Assembly: GCF_000702505.1 (NCBI RefSeq)
Contig: NZ_JNIM01000001.1
Span: forward strand, 3,038,001 to 3,102,000
Direction: 5' to 3'
DNA: 64,000 nt
Source of the DNA: Thermogemmatispora carboxidivorans
Lineage (GTDB): Bacteria; Chloroflexota; Ktedonobacteria; Ktedonobacterales; Ktedonobacteraceae
Positions 36,284 through 45,534 of the stretch are shown in pieces (position 1 is the stretch's first letter; the number at the start of each line of letters is the position of its first letter). The position numbers and the translations under genes are program-made. The notes under the pieces were generated by a model. That model did not search any database. It was not told the origin of the DNA and saw only the letters and a list, made by a program, of their open reading frames with translations.

Positions 36284-37596
36284 TCCGCCGGGGAAACGGC
36301 CCAGGACGGCGGGAGACGAAAGGCGACCTCGCTCCCTTCGCTCTCGCCAGCGCGGCGCAACAGACTGCGGGCCGGCGCCGTCGCCGCCACTTCCCGCCCC
36401 CCTTTGAAGACGTGCAGGCGCGCCGGCAGCAGGCGCAGGGCTTCAAAAGCCGAAGGGGCATCGAGCAAGACAAAATCGGCAGGCTTCCCCTCCTCAATCC
36501 CATAGCGGTCCTCGATGCGCAAGACACGGGCCGCATTGGTCGTGATGAGGTCGAGCACCGTATTGATCTCTTCGTAGCCGCTCATATGGCAGAGCAAGAG
36601 GGCAAGCTGGGCAGCAGCCAGCATATCGCCGCGTCCAAGCGGGAACCAGGGGTCCATAATTGAGTCGTGGCCAAGCGCCACCGTCACCCCAGCCTCCAGC
36701 AGCTCCTTGACACGAGCCAGGCCGCGGCGCTTCGGATAGGTGTCAAAGCGGCCCTGCAGGACGACGTTGTCAAAGGGATTGGCAATGACATTGACTCTGG
36801 CTCGCGCCAGCAGGCGCAAGAGCTTGAAAGCATAGGCATTATCGTAGGAATGCATAGCCGTGCAGTGGCTGGCCGTCACACGCCCCTGCCAGCCGGCGCT
36901 GAGGGTCTCCGCCGCCATCACTTCCGTGAAGCGCGAATGGGGATCATCGGTCTCATCGCAGTGACAGTCAATATCGCGATTGAACTCGCGCGCCAGGGCA
37001 AAAGCATAGCGCACATCTTCAACGCCAAGATCGCGCGTCCACTCGTAATGGGGAATGCCTCCAACCAGATCACAGCCTAGCTCCAGCGCACGACGCATCA
37101 GCTCCCGGCCATTGGGAAAGGAGAAGATGCCATCCTGCGGAAAGGCGACCAGCTGCAGCTCACAGATATCGCGTACCTCCTCACGTACCTCCAGCAGCGC
37201 GCGTAAAGCCGTCAGAGAGGGATCGCAGACGTCGACGTGGCTGCGAATGTAGAGGGTGCCCTGAGCCACCTCCCAGCGAATCGCTTCCAGAGCACGACGC
37301 TTGACATCCTCGCGGCTTAGGGACGGCTTGCGCTCGCTCCAAATCTGAATCCCTTCCAACAAGGTGCCGCTGCTATTGTAGCGAGGCTGGCCCACAGTGA
37401 GAACAGCATCCAGGTGAACATGAGCATCGATGAACGGCGGCGAGACCAGGCGCCCTGCCGCCTCGATCTCACGCGTGGCCGTGTCGGTGGCTAGCTCAGG
37501 AGCGATACGCACAAAACGGCCATCTTGTATAGCGATATCAACGAGCGCCTCTTTACGATGAAGGCGCGCATGACGGACAATCAAGTCATAATGCAT
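36280..37596 (-). CDS. codA: cytosine deaminase
   Basis: A 438-aa amidohydrolase that converts cytosine to uracil and ammonia. It aligns along its length with E. coli CodA: FIDAHVHLDAVLTVGQPRYN, IWSERK, CHCDETDDPHSRF, VTASHCTAMHSY, LQGRFDTYPKRRG and LGHDSIMDPWFPLG. Metal and catalytic residues fall at H59, H61, H212, E215, H244 and D311, each two below the E. coli numbers. A related isoguanine or creatinine deaminase activity cannot be excluded. It lies 288 nt downstream of an NCS1 permease on the same strand, as in codBA. Confidence 0.93.
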   Translation of the reverse strand: MHYDLIVRHARLHRKEALVDIAIQDGRFVRIAPELATDTATREIEAAGRLVSPPFIDAHVHLDAVLTVGQPRYNSSGTLLEGIQIWSERKPSLSREDVKRRALEAIRWEVAQGTLYIRSHVDVCDPSLTALRALLEVREEVRDICELQLVAFPQDGIFSFPNGRELMRRALELGCDLVGGIPHYEWTRDLGVEDVRYAFALAREFNRDIDCHCDETDDPHSRFTEVMAAETLSAGWQGRVTASHCTAMHSYDNAYAFKLLRLLARARVNVIANPFDNVVLQGRFDTYPKRRGLARVKELLEAGVTVALGHDSIMDPWFPLGRGDMLAAAQLALLLCHMSGYEEINTVLDLITTNAARVLRIEDRYGIEEGKPADFVLLDAPSAFEALRLLPARLHVFKGGREVAATAPARSLLRRAGESEGSEVAFRLPPSWAVSPAD

Positions 37597-37722
37597 CGTT
37601 CTTCCTCGTCTAGTGCGTGATGGAACTCACCAGGAGCGAGAAACAAGGACGGCACCATACGATCTGCAGCGAGCAAGCGGCTCCCGTCAGAAAGCACTGA
37701 GGCCGTCTCGGGACAAGAAACA

Positions 37723-37777
37723 AGGGGCAGGCGGCCTGCTGCAGCTGCTTCAGCTTTTTTGCTCTCCGCCTGCCCCT
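37723..37777. repeat. 12-bp inverted repeat between permease and deaminase genes
   Basis: AGGGGCAGGCGG (37723-37734) pairs with CCGCCTGCCCCT (37766-37777) around a 31-nt loop that includes a run of six T. It sits in the 288-nt gap between codB-like and codA-like genes and may attenuate or protect the transcript between them. Confidence 0.7.
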
Positions 37778-37884
37778 GCTGAGCAATACTCTGACCGGCT
37801 CAGGCTCCCTCCACTCTCCTCAAGAGGCCCTCGAAGGCAGGGAAACCTTCTCTCTCTGACGCGCTCCGCCAGTCACCCCAGCAC

Positions 37885-39264
37885 TCAGCGCCCCGTCTGT
37901 CGCAGCTCAATGGGGCGCAGGAGGAGATAGGCGATTGCGGCCAGGACGATGCCTAACTCGAAGCCGATATCCATGCCGTAAGGCGGGTTGACTAGCTTCG
38001 CCAGTGGGCCGACGTAATAAACCTGCGCGGCCCCCAGAGCCACGCCAACCAGGCCGATGGCCATCGCCACCAGGGCCGCCCACCCAATGGGCAGCTTCTC
38101 AGGTCTATTCCAGTCATCGACATTATAAACACTGTGGCGAAAGACAAAGTGTTCCAGGATCAAGATAATCGACCACGGGCCAAGCCAGTAGGCAATCAGC
38201 AAGAGGAAATTCTCCAGGGTCTGGTTAAAATTCTCTGCCGCCGGCAGGGCGATTGCCACATAGATCACCGCGCCGATCAGGGTCCAGACAGCACGCGGCA
38301 CCCGCTGCAGAGATTTGCCAACCACCTGGATCGAGAGGCCAAGGCTATAATCGTTGGGAATGTTGTTGGCCACCACACTGAGGGCCAGCAAGACCAGCAA
38401 GACGGTCCCGAAGCCACCCAGGGGCTGCAACACCCCCGCCAACAGCTCGCCACCGCCCTTGGGAATCCAGCTCGTCAAGAGCATGCCCAGGGTCTCCAGC
38501 GCCACACAGGGCAGAAAGACCCCCAGGAAGGTCAGCCAGAAGACGCGGCTAGCCGGCGTCTCCTCCGGTTGGCGAACATTGTAATCGGCAGCGTAGGAAC
38601 TCCAGCCGGTGGCGAAGCCATAGATCGCGCCGCCGAAGGAGATGAGCGAGGCAAACCAGGCCGCGCTGGCCACTGGCGTTGGCACAATTTTCATGTGCGG
38701 GGCCGCCACCACCGTCATGATGACAAAAATGATGGCCATCGGAATCCAGGCAAAGCGCTCGTAGCGGTGAACGTAGCGATAGCCATAGATACTGACGAGG
38801 GTCGTCAGCAGAGCAATGACCAGAATACCCGCCCAGCGCGGAACCGCGCCGTTGCTCAGGGCCGCGACCAACTGGCCGCCCACAATGACATTGACCGCCG
38901 ACCAGCCGATACAGGCCGCAACATTGAAGAGGGCCATCACAATTCCCCCGACCCAGCCGAAGGAGAAGCGCGAAATGGTCATCTGGCGCAGACCGAGTTT
39001 GGGACCAAGGGTCGAGAAGAAGGCGACGGGAAGCACACCCAGAGCATTGAAGATCACAATCACGGCGAGACCGTCCCAGAAGCCCAAGCCAAAAACCTGG
39101 TTGGCGAGAGCGCCCAGGGCCACCGTTGAAATCACCAGGTTGGCCGAGAGCCACATGGTGAAGTTGTCAAAGATACGCACATGAGTGCGAGCAGTGGGGG
39201 CTACCCGTTCGATACCGTGAATCTCAATGCCCCGTTCTTCAGGAATAGTGACGATGTCAGACAT
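37885..39264 (-). CDS. codB: NCS1-family cytosine/purine permease
   Basis: A 459-aa transporter with about 12 membrane helices. NCS1 features are visible: the early TFDNFTMWLSANL-type motif (here RIFDNFTMWLSANLVIST), GLRQMTISRFSFG in the third helix region, and SYAADYNVRQPEETPASRVFW in the middle. It would carry cytosine or a related base into the cell by cation symport, feeding the deaminase encoded just downstream. AGGAG precedes the ATG. Substrate range within NCS1 (cytosine, allantoin, uracil, hydantoin) cannot be fixed by eye; the codA neighbour favours cytosine. Confidence 0.9.
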   Translation of the reverse strand: MSDIVTIPEERGIEIHGIERVAPTARTHVRIFDNFTMWLSANLVISTVALGALANQVFGLGFWDGLAVIVIFNALGVLPVAFFSTLGPKLGLRQMTISRFSFGWVGGIVMALFNVAACIGWSAVNVIVGGQLVAALSNGAVPRWAGILVIALLTTLVSIYGYRYVHRYERFAWIPMAIIFVIMTVVAAPHMKIVPTPVASAAWFASLISFGGAIYGFATGWSSYAADYNVRQPEETPASRVFWLTFLGVFLPCVALETLGMLLTSWIPKGGGELLAGVLQPLGGFGTVLLVLLALSVVANNIPNDYSLGLSIQVVGKSLQRVPRAVWTLIGAVIYVAIALPAAENFNQTLENFLLLIAYWLGPWSIILILEHFVFRHSVYNVDDWNRPEKLPIGWAALVAMAIGLVGVALGAAQVYYVGPLAKLVNPPYGMDIGFELGIVLAAIAYLLLRPIELRQTGR

Positions 39265-39838
39265 ACTGCTATCTCCTGGAGAAAAACTAGTGGGACGCTC
39301 CTCGTTCGCTCACGTGCGAGTTTCGCGCGATGAAAGGGCTGTCATCCTCGACCTTCCTCGCTCGCGTTGCACCATTCCACCGCAGGAGGCACCCTGGGAG
39401 AACCTTGCGTTGGGCGGCATTCAGCATGGATTAAGAGGTATCCGGGAGAGCAAGCTGAACCACCTGGCCGCCTCTCCGGAGCGCACGAAGGATGAGCTAA
39501 TTCCAGCTCTATTATACCAGCATCGCCGCCTCCCTGTCACGGTCTCCTCTCCTGGCCGCTCGCCAGCTCAAGCAGTCAGACAGGTCATCAGCTCTCGTGG
39601 GGGGATCATAAAAAAGCCATAAATGCTCATAGGCAGCTTTGACCAGGGAAAGGAGTCCGTCACCCTAGACGCTTTTCACAGAGAGTAGTTACAATGCACA
39701 CATATAGACATCATATGTCTGTCGGCTGCCGGCGGCGCGCGTGGACAGGTGTGGAAGTGAGCACACGGGCATACGAGCGCCAGTCTGTTAGCCACAGCGC
39801 ACGACGCTGCAGCTATCTCTGTCCATCAGGAGGTCGGC
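39265..39838. promoter_or_regulatory. divergent promoter region with a small palindrome
   Basis: A 574-base interval between the divergent permease and PucR-type regulator genes. AGACAT-CAT-ATGTCT at 39706-39720 is a perfect 6-bp palindrome with a 3-nt centre in a locally AT-rich stretch, a candidate operator. TACAAT at 39690 could be a -10 box for the regulator but has no good -35 partner. Confidence 0.45.
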
Positions 39839-41911
39839 ATGGTATCCAGAACAGCCCCGGATCGCGCCGGGAGCAAACGCCAGGCGGAGCAGGAGCACCG
39901 CGAGCTGGAGGAGCTGCGCCGGGAGAACAGTCGGCTGCGCGAGGTCCTGGCGACCAAGTCGCAAGAGTACGCGCTCCTTAACGAGATCATCGCCGCTGTC
40001 GGCTCGACGCTCAAGCTCGACGAGATCTTGCACCGTCTTGTCGCTGCCATTGTGCGCGCCGTCTCCTGCCACGCCGCATTTCTCTACCTCTACGACACCG
40101 AACACGAGCGCCTCGTATTGGCCAGTGCCAGCGAGCCGTATGCGCGCTTCGCCGGCAAGATCGAGCTAGCCCTGGGTCAGGGTATCGCCGGCTGGGTTGC
40201 GACAACGCTGGAGCCGGTGATTCTCAAAGAGCAGGCACGCAGCGATCCCCGCTTCTACGTCGTGCCGGAGCTGGACCGCGAGGAATTCCAGTCGGTGATG
40301 ACGGTCCCCATTGTCAGCCGCGAGCGCCAGCTGATCGGGGTCCTTTCGATGAATACCGCCGCCCCGGCAACCTTCAACGAGGAGCAGCAGCGTTTTGTCT
40401 GCAATACGGCGGCCCTGGCAGCAGGTGCAATCGAGAATGCGCGGCTCTATGAACACACGCGACGCAAGCTGAATATCCTGACAAGCCTTTCGGTACTCAG
40501 CCAGACGATTAGTTCCAGCCTCTACCTCGATGAGATGCTGCGCTCGCTGGCAGCACTCACCGCCCAAATCATGGAGGCCGATCTGTGTGTGATTATGCTG
40601 GTAGATCAGGCCCGAGGCCGGCTCACGGTGCGGGCCGTGGCTTCGGGCCTGACGGAGCGTGAGCATTCACTGCTACAATCTCAGGAAGCGGAGCGCCCGG
40701 CTCTGGAGGCCCTGCACGAACCGGTCAGCAATGCCTCGCCGGGAGCCAGCACCGGTGGCCCCAGCCCCGCCAGCACTGGCCCGCTTGATAACGCTGTCAG
40801 CCTCCAGAGCGGCGAGTATCAGGCCCTGACCTTCGAGGGCTTCAATCCGCTGAAGGATGGCCAACACCGTACCCTGCTCTCAGCCCCCCTGGTGTCGGGT
40901 ACCGAGCACCTGGGCCTGATCAATTGCTATTTCCGCAAGGCGCGACGCCCCAGCCCCGAAGACCAGGCACTCCTGAGCACCATTGCTAATCAGGCCGCGA
41001 TTGCGATTAAGAATAGCCAGCTGGTCGACCTATTGACTCAGAAGAATCTGGTCAAGGCTTTCTTCGATGAGTTACTGGGCGGCGCTTACGAGTCGGAGGA
41101 GGCACTCAAGCAGCGCGCGAAGCTGCTCGGCTGCGATCTGGAACGCCCACATGTGGTAGTCCTCTTTGAGCTGCTCCCCGCCGAGGACAGCATCGGGATC
41201 GGAGCCGGCCTGTACCGGACCCTGAGCGAGGAGGAGCGCCAGACAGCCTACAAGCGGGCCTGTGGCCTGATCCGGCGCCGTCTCCAGGAGGTCTATCCAG
41301 GCTCGCTGCTCTACGAGCAGGAGCGGACACTCACCTGCCTGGTCCGCCTGACACAAGAAGGCGAGCCTGCTGCCCCCCACACGGCCATGCCCGGCCCAGC
41401 CAGCAACGCGCGCCTCAAGAGCTGGCTACGCGAGCTGGTCCACCAGCTCCATCAGGACCAGACCTTGCATGTGGCCGCCGGCATCGGCAATCCCTGTCAG
41501 CAGCTCGCCGACTACCGCCGCAGCGCCGCCGAAGCCCGCGAGGCTCTCCAGATGGGCCGCAGCCTCAATGGCGACGGCGTGACCCACTTCAATGACCTGG
41601 GGATCTATCGCTACCTCTATAAGATCGCACGCATGGATGACCTGCGCGATAGTTACCAGGACCAGATCGCCCGCATCGCCCACTACGATCGTCGCAAGGG
41701 CACCGATCTGCTCTCAACTCTGGAAACCTATCTGGAGTGCGCTGGCAACCTGACCAAAACCTCGAGTCGCCTCTTTGTGCACAGAAATACCCTGATACAA
41801 CGCCTGGAGCGCCTGCAATCGCTCTGCGAGATCGATCTGCAGGACCGCAGCAACTGGCTCAGCTTGCAAGTGGCCATCAAGGTCTATAAGCTGCGTAACA
41901 ACCTCCCCTAG
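39839..41911 (+). CDS. PucR/CdaR-type regulator with GAF domains
   Basis: A 690-aa cytoplasmic regulator. A coiled-coil start (15-45), a GAF domain (about 55-205), a second GAF-like domain (about 215-400, with an inserted Ser/Pro/Gly-rich loop near 295-325), a GGDEF-like/CdaR middle region and the C-terminal PucR HTH (about 615-675: LLSTLETYLECAGNLTKTSSRLFVHRNTLIQRLERL) follow in order. Proteins with this HTH often control purine, allantoin, sugar-acid or amino-acid use. It is divergent from the cytosine permease-deaminase pair, making those its probable targets. AGGAGG lies 5 nt before the ATG. Confidence 0.87.
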   Translation: MVSRTAPDRAGSKRQAEQEHRELEELRRENSRLREVLATKSQEYALLNEIIAAVGSTLKLDEILHRLVAAIVRAVSCHAAFLYLYDTEHERLVLASASEPYARFAGKIELALGQGIAGWVATTLEPVILKEQARSDPRFYVVPELDREEFQSVMTVPIVSRERQLIGVLSMNTAAPATFNEEQQRFVCNTAALAAGAIENARLYEHTRRKLNILTSLSVLSQTISSSLYLDEMLRSLAALTAQIMEADLCVIMLVDQARGRLTVRAVASGLTEREHSLLQSQEAERPALEALHEPVSNASPGASTGGPSPASTGPLDNAVSLQSGEYQALTFEGFNPLKDGQHRTLLSAPLVSGTEHLGLINCYFRKARRPSPEDQALLSTIANQAAIAIKNSQLVDLLTQKNLVKAFFDELLGGAYESEEALKQRAKLLGCDLERPHVVVLFELLPAEDSIGIGAGLYRTLSEEERQTAYKRACGLIRRRLQEVYPGSLLYEQERTLTCLVRLTQEGEPAAPHTAMPGPASNARLKSWLRELVHQLHQDQTLHVAAGIGNPCQQLADYRRSAAEAREALQMGRSLNGDGVTHFNDLGIYRYLYKIARMDDLRDSYQDQIARIAHYDRRKGTDLLSTLETYLECAGNLTKTSSRLFVHRNTLIQRLERLQSLCEIDLQDRSNWLSLQVAIKVYKLRNNLP

Positions 41912-42017
41912 CCCCGTCCGAGCCAGCCTTGCTCGCCCCGGTCTTGGATGCAGGCCAGGCAAGCGAGATGCGCCATCCCTCAGCCCGCCAGACAGGGCCT
42001 GAATACCAATACAACAG

Positions 42018-42054
42018 GAGAGGGAGGAGCGGGAGCGTCCCGCCCCTCCCTCTC
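42018..42054. terminator. 17-bp hairpin between convergent genes
   Basis: A stem of 17 bp with one mismatch (42018-42034 with 42038-42054) closes a 3-nt loop between the PucR-type gene (stop 41911) and the leftward MFS gene (stop 42118). Position argues for a bidirectional terminator. It is followed by CT-rich sequence instead of a T-tract. Confidence 0.65.
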
Positions 42055-42117
42055 TCTGATGACCGATGAGGGGAAGGCACCGGCAAGGCAAGACAAGTCA
42101 AGAAGAGAAGGAGCTTG

Positions 42118-43887
42118 CTAGATCAAGCCGACCAGCTCGCCGGCCTCGGGCGCTGGCTCTCCCTCACCCTGGCCCGCGCCTTGGGACTGAGGGCGCCGCC
42201 GGTCACGCAGCTTGATCTCCTTCAGGAAGAAGACCGCAACCAGCGCCACCACCATCAGCACAAAGCTCAGGACAAAGACATTGTGGATACCCTGAGCCAG
42301 ACCCGTCTTGACCGCCTCCATGATCGTTGACAGCAACTGCTGCCCCTGCGGTCCAAAGGCCGCCGCGGCACGCTGCATCTGCTGCCGCGCATCATCCGAG
42401 AGCAAGATCTCTGGATTATTGAAGGCCGAGAGGAAGCGCGCCGGCACCACCTGCTTGACCATCGCAGGCAGAGCCTGATCAAAGGCCGGCTGATAGGCCG
42501 AGGTCATGATCGACCCCATCGCCGCCAGACCGACGGTCGCCCCAATCTGGCGGAAAAAGACCATCGCCGACGTTGCCTGGCCAATCTTCTGCACCGGCAT
42601 GGCATTCTGCACCACCAGCGTATAGAGCGACATGCCGAAGCCCATCCCCAGGCCCAGGACCAGCATGGCGATCAAGACATCCGTATTGGTCGAATGAACA
42701 TCCAGGCGCGTCAGCAGATAGGAGCCGACCACACTGATGGCCATCCCCGTGATGGCGATCCATTTGTATTTACCGATACGAGAGACCAGCTGACCGGAGA
42801 GGATACTACCAGCAACCGAAGTCAGCATCAGCGGCGTCAGAATCAGCCCACTGTTGGTGGCCGTGGTCCCCACGACTCCCTGAACAAAGAGCGGGATGAA
42901 GAAGACGCTGCCGAAGAGACCCATCCCGAAGATGACGGTCACAATCGTACTGACCGTAAAGATGCTATTCTTAAACAGGCCAGGTTCAATAATGGGCTGA
43001 CCCTGACGGCGCTCCAGTCGGGCCTCATAGACCAGAAAAGCCGTCAAGAAGACCACAGCGCCAGCCAGCAAGCCGAGAATCTGGGGCGAGAGCCAGTCGT
43101 ACTGATTGCCAGCCAGCGAGAAACCGAGCAGCAATGGTAGAGCGCCCAGCACGAGCAGCACAGCACCCAGGTAGTCGATCGAGACCTGGCGGTTCTTCCC
43201 TCGCAAAGCCGGCATCAGGAAGATCAACACCAGCAGGGCCACGATCCCAATGGGCAGATTGACGTAGAAGACCCAACGCCAGCTTGTATTTTGCGTAATC
43301 CAACCGCCGAGGGTAGGGCCAATAATCGAGGACAGCCCCCAGATCGCCCCCGTCAGTCCCTGCCACTTCCCGCGCTCACGTGGCGTAAACAGGTCACCGA
43401 CGATCGCCATGGCGATCGGTAAGAGCGCACCGGCTCCCAGGCCCTGGAAGGCCCGGAAGGCAATCAGCTGATTCATCGATTGGGCCGCCCCCGAGAGGGC
43501 CGAGCCGAGCAAGAAGATCACCACGCCAAACAAGAAAATCGGTTTACGGCCCACCAGGTCGGAAAGCTTTCCATAGATTGGGACCATGACCGTCGATGCC
43601 AGCAGGTAGGCTGTGGAGACCCAGGTATAGCGATCGAAGCCCTGAAGCTCGCCGATGATACGCGGCATAGCCGTCGAGACAATCGTCTGGTCCAGGGAGG
43701 CCAGCAGCATCACCATCAGCACTCCGGCCATCGTCAGGGCCGTCTCACGCGCCGAAAAGCGCGGCAGCTCCTCAGCCATCGCCTGCGTGGGGCGCGCGGC
43801 AGTGGCAGCTGCCACTGCCTGGGTCCCTTCAGCGGAAAGCGTCTCCGCCGCTGGACCAGCACCAGACGGCGGTGTTAGTGGTTCCAT
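42118..43887 (-). CDS. MFS drug exporter, DHA2 (EmrB/QacA) family
   Basis: A 589-aa transporter with about 14 membrane helices after a 55-residue cytoplasmic N-terminus. Family motifs are clear: LDQTIVSTAMPRI (motif D1), GKLSDLVGRKPIF (motif A), FQGLGAGALLPIAMAIVGDLF and the antiporter motif C region GAIWGLSSIIGPTLGGWI. It would export drugs or other amphiphiles using the proton gradient. GAGGAG lies 8 nt before the ATG at 43887. It is 55 nt downstream of the TetR gene on the same strand, so the two are likely co-transcribed and autoregulated. Confidence 0.93.
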   Translation of the reverse strand: MEPLTPPSGAGPAAETLSAEGTQAVAAATAARPTQAMAEELPRFSARETALTMAGVLMVMLLASLDQTIVSTAMPRIIGELQGFDRYTWVSTAYLLASTVMVPIYGKLSDLVGRKPIFLFGVVIFLLGSALSGAAQSMNQLIAFRAFQGLGAGALLPIAMAIVGDLFTPRERGKWQGLTGAIWGLSSIIGPTLGGWITQNTSWRWVFYVNLPIGIVALLVLIFLMPALRGKNRQVSIDYLGAVLLVLGALPLLLGFSLAGNQYDWLSPQILGLLAGAVVFLTAFLVYEARLERRQGQPIIEPGLFKNSIFTVSTIVTVIFGMGLFGSVFFIPLFVQGVVGTTATNSGLILTPLMLTSVAGSILSGQLVSRIGKYKWIAITGMAISVVGSYLLTRLDVHSTNTDVLIAMLVLGLGMGFGMSLYTLVVQNAMPVQKIGQATSAMVFFRQIGATVGLAAMGSIMTSAYQPAFDQALPAMVKQVVPARFLSAFNNPEILLSDDARQQMQRAAAAFGPQGQQLLSTIMEAVKTGLAQGIHNVFVLSFVLMVVALVAVFFLKEIKLRDRRRPQSQGAGQGEGEPAPEAGELVGLI

Positions 43888-43942
43888 AAAAGCAACTCCT
43901 CTCCTCTCTCTTCCGCAATCGCCACAATCAGCATGGCTGTAC

Positions 43943-44569
43943 TCAGCAAGCAGCGATTCCTTTAAAGTAAATGCGAGCGAGATAGCGCGCCACCTCAGCG
44001 GGCGCCAGACCCTCCTGCCCCACCAACCGCTCATAGCCACGCACCGACACCAGGTTCAGAAAGAGGCTCAGCATGACGCTGGTCGGCAGCTCAGGATTGA
44101 ACTCACCGGCAGCCTGTCCCTCGGCGAGCAAGCTCTCGATGCGACGAGTAAGCTGCTCCCAATGGGCATGCATCTCCTCCTTCTTGGCCAGGAGGGCACG
44201 CATCTCAGGGCTGTTATACATACTGTAGAATAGGCGGGTACGTTTTTTAAACAATTCTCCGTAGAGAAGGTGCAGAATCGCCTCTAACTTCTCACGCGCC
44301 GAGCGCCCCGGGGACGAAGCGATGGCCTCCACCTCGGCCATTGCCTGCTCCGTATCGCGCTGAAAGAGGGCCGCCAGCAGGTCCTCTTTGCTCGGGAAAT
44401 GGAGATAGACGGTCCCCTTGGCAATCCCCACCCGCGCGGCGATCTCATCGATCGAGGTCTCGTGATAGCCTTTTTCGCAGAAGACCTCCTCTGCGGTTTG
44501 CAAGATGAGCGCCTCGCGCTCCTGCCGCTGCTTCTCCTTCCATGAGCGCGGCGCGGTCGAAGGCGGCAT
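43943..44569 (-). CDS. TetR-family repressor
   Basis: A 208-aa regulator. The N-terminal DNA-binding domain (about 18-65: ILQTAEEVFCEKGYHETSIDEIAARVGIAKGTVYLHFPSKEDLLAALF) is a textbook TetR HTH. The rest is an all-helical ligand/dimerisation domain of normal length. GAGGAGGTG precedes the ATG. It stands directly upstream of the DHA2 exporter in the same direction and has tandem TGAC...GTCA sites in its upstream region (44647-44674), the classic arrangement of a self-regulated exporter locus. Ligand unknown. Confidence 0.93.
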   Translation of the reverse strand: MPPSTAPRSWKEKQRQEREALILQTAEEVFCEKGYHETSIDEIAARVGIAKGTVYLHFPSKEDLLAALFQRDTEQAMAEVEAIASSPGRSAREKLEAILHLLYGELFKKRTRLFYSMYNSPEMRALLAKKEEMHAHWEQLTRRIESLLAEGQAAGEFNPELPTSVMLSLFLNLVSVRGYERLVGQEGLAPAEVARYLARIYFKGIAAC

Positions 44570-44646
44570 CAGTGCACCTCCTCGTTCGTTGACCGATGGT
44601 ACACAGTTTGACTGTTTCTATAGAAAATGACCACCGAGAAGAATTT

Positions 44647-44674
44647 TGACCGATCAGTCATGACCGGACAGTCA
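44647..44674. promoter_or_regulatory. two abutting TetR-type operator half-palindromes
   Basis: TGACCGATCAGTCA (44647-44660) is followed without a gap by TGACCGGACAGTCA (44661-44674). Each has a TGAC/GTCA palindrome with a 6-nt centre. They lie about 80 nt upstream of the TetR gene start and about 190 nt upstream of the divergent XRE-cupin gene, so binding could repress the TetR-exporter unit. Confidence 0.7.
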
Positions 44675-44779
44675 GAATCTTACCACCTGGTCAAGGAAAA
44701 TGTCAAGGGGGGGAGGGACCAACGAATGGCCAGGTCCTTCTCTGTGTTGGCTGTCAGATCTTTTGCTGATCCGTCTCCC

Positions 44780-44808
44780 TTGCAAATGGGCCATCCCTAT
44801 GCTATACT
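44780..44808 (+). promoter_or_regulatory. sigma-70 type promoter of the XRE-cupin regulator
   Basis: TTGCAA (44780-44785) and TATACT (44803-44808) are separated by exactly 17 nt. Transcription should begin near 44815, 49 nt before the ATG at 44864. Confidence 0.65.
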
Positions 44809-44817
44809 CACTAAAAA

Positions 44818-44836
44818 TGTTTACCTATATAAAACA
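44818..44836. promoter_or_regulatory. candidate operator at the XRE-cupin promoter
   Basis: TGTTT (44818-44822) and AAACA (44832-44836) form an inverted repeat with a 9-nt centre at the predicted transcription start. An HTH autoregulator could bind here to repress its own gene and the operon behind it. Confidence 0.4.
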
Positions 44837-44863
44837 CTGGTATAGAGTGAGGCAGAAGACAGC

Positions 44864-45520
44864 ATGACGACAGCCGGTCGTGGACTCGTCGAAGAGCAAA
44901 GCAAAGTCGCCAAAGAGGCATCAGCCAGCGCTGCTGAAGCCGAAGAGCGGATTCGTGTCATCGGGTCTCTTATTCGGGCCAGGCGGCGCGAGTTGAAGCT
45001 CTCTTTGCGCGAGCTGAGCAAGCGAACAGGCCTCTCTATTGGCTTCCTCTCCCTGGTGGAGCGAGGGCGATCATCGTTAGCGCTCACCTCTCTTTCCACC
45101 GTTGCAAAGGCGCTTGACATGAATCTGGCGAGCTTTTTCCCGCCGGCTGAGCAAGAGAAAGGGCGGCCAGGGATGGCCCAGCTGCCTTATGTCCAGCGTG
45201 CAGAGGACGGGAGCCAACTGGCAATGGTCTCCAGTCTGCGCACCTATAAGATGCTTTCCCCACGCGCCCCCAACCTGACGCTGGAGCCGTTGTATGTGAC
45301 GATCCAGCCGGGCGATGTCAAAGAGGAGCCTTACAGTCATGAGGGAGAGGAGTTCGCCTACATCCTGGAAGGTGAACTGGTTTTTATCATCGCTGGGCAA
45401 CAGTACCGCCTCGGTCCTGGAGACAGCATCTACTTCCATTCGTCCGTGCCTCATGCCATCCGTAACGAGACGGATCAAGTGGTGCGGGCCATTTGGGTGC
45501 TGACTCCGCGACTGATGTGA
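44864..45520 (+). CDS. XRE-cupin transcriptional regulator
   Basis: A 218-aa regulator: XRE-type HTH (about 32-88: LIRARRRELKLSLRELSKRTGLSIGFLSLVERGRSS) and a C-terminal cupin barrel (about 140-215: PYSHEGEEFAYILEGELVFIIAGQQYRLGPGDSIYFHSSVPHAIRN). Such proteins sense small ligands, often for amino-acid, polyamine or hydantoin metabolism. It stands 14 nt upstream of the hydantoinase genes in the same direction and is likely their local regulator. Promoter and candidate operator are visible upstream. Confidence 0.92.
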   Translation: MTTAGRGLVEEQSKVAKEASASAAEAEERIRVIGSLIRARRRELKLSLRELSKRTGLSIGFLSLVERGRSSLALTSLSTVAKALDMNLASFFPPAEQEKGRPGMAQLPYVQRAEDGSQLAMVSSLRTYKMLSPRAPNLTLEPLYVTIQPGDVKEEPYSHEGEEFAYILEGELVFIIAGQQYRLGPGDSIYFHSSVPHAIRNETDQVVRAIWVLTPRLM

Positions 45521-45534
45521 GAAAGGCAAAGACG

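Noticed and set aside
38134..39129. 331-codon frame opposite the NCS1 permease
   Set aside because: Asp/Gln/His/Gly-rich antisense shadow of a membrane-protein gene.
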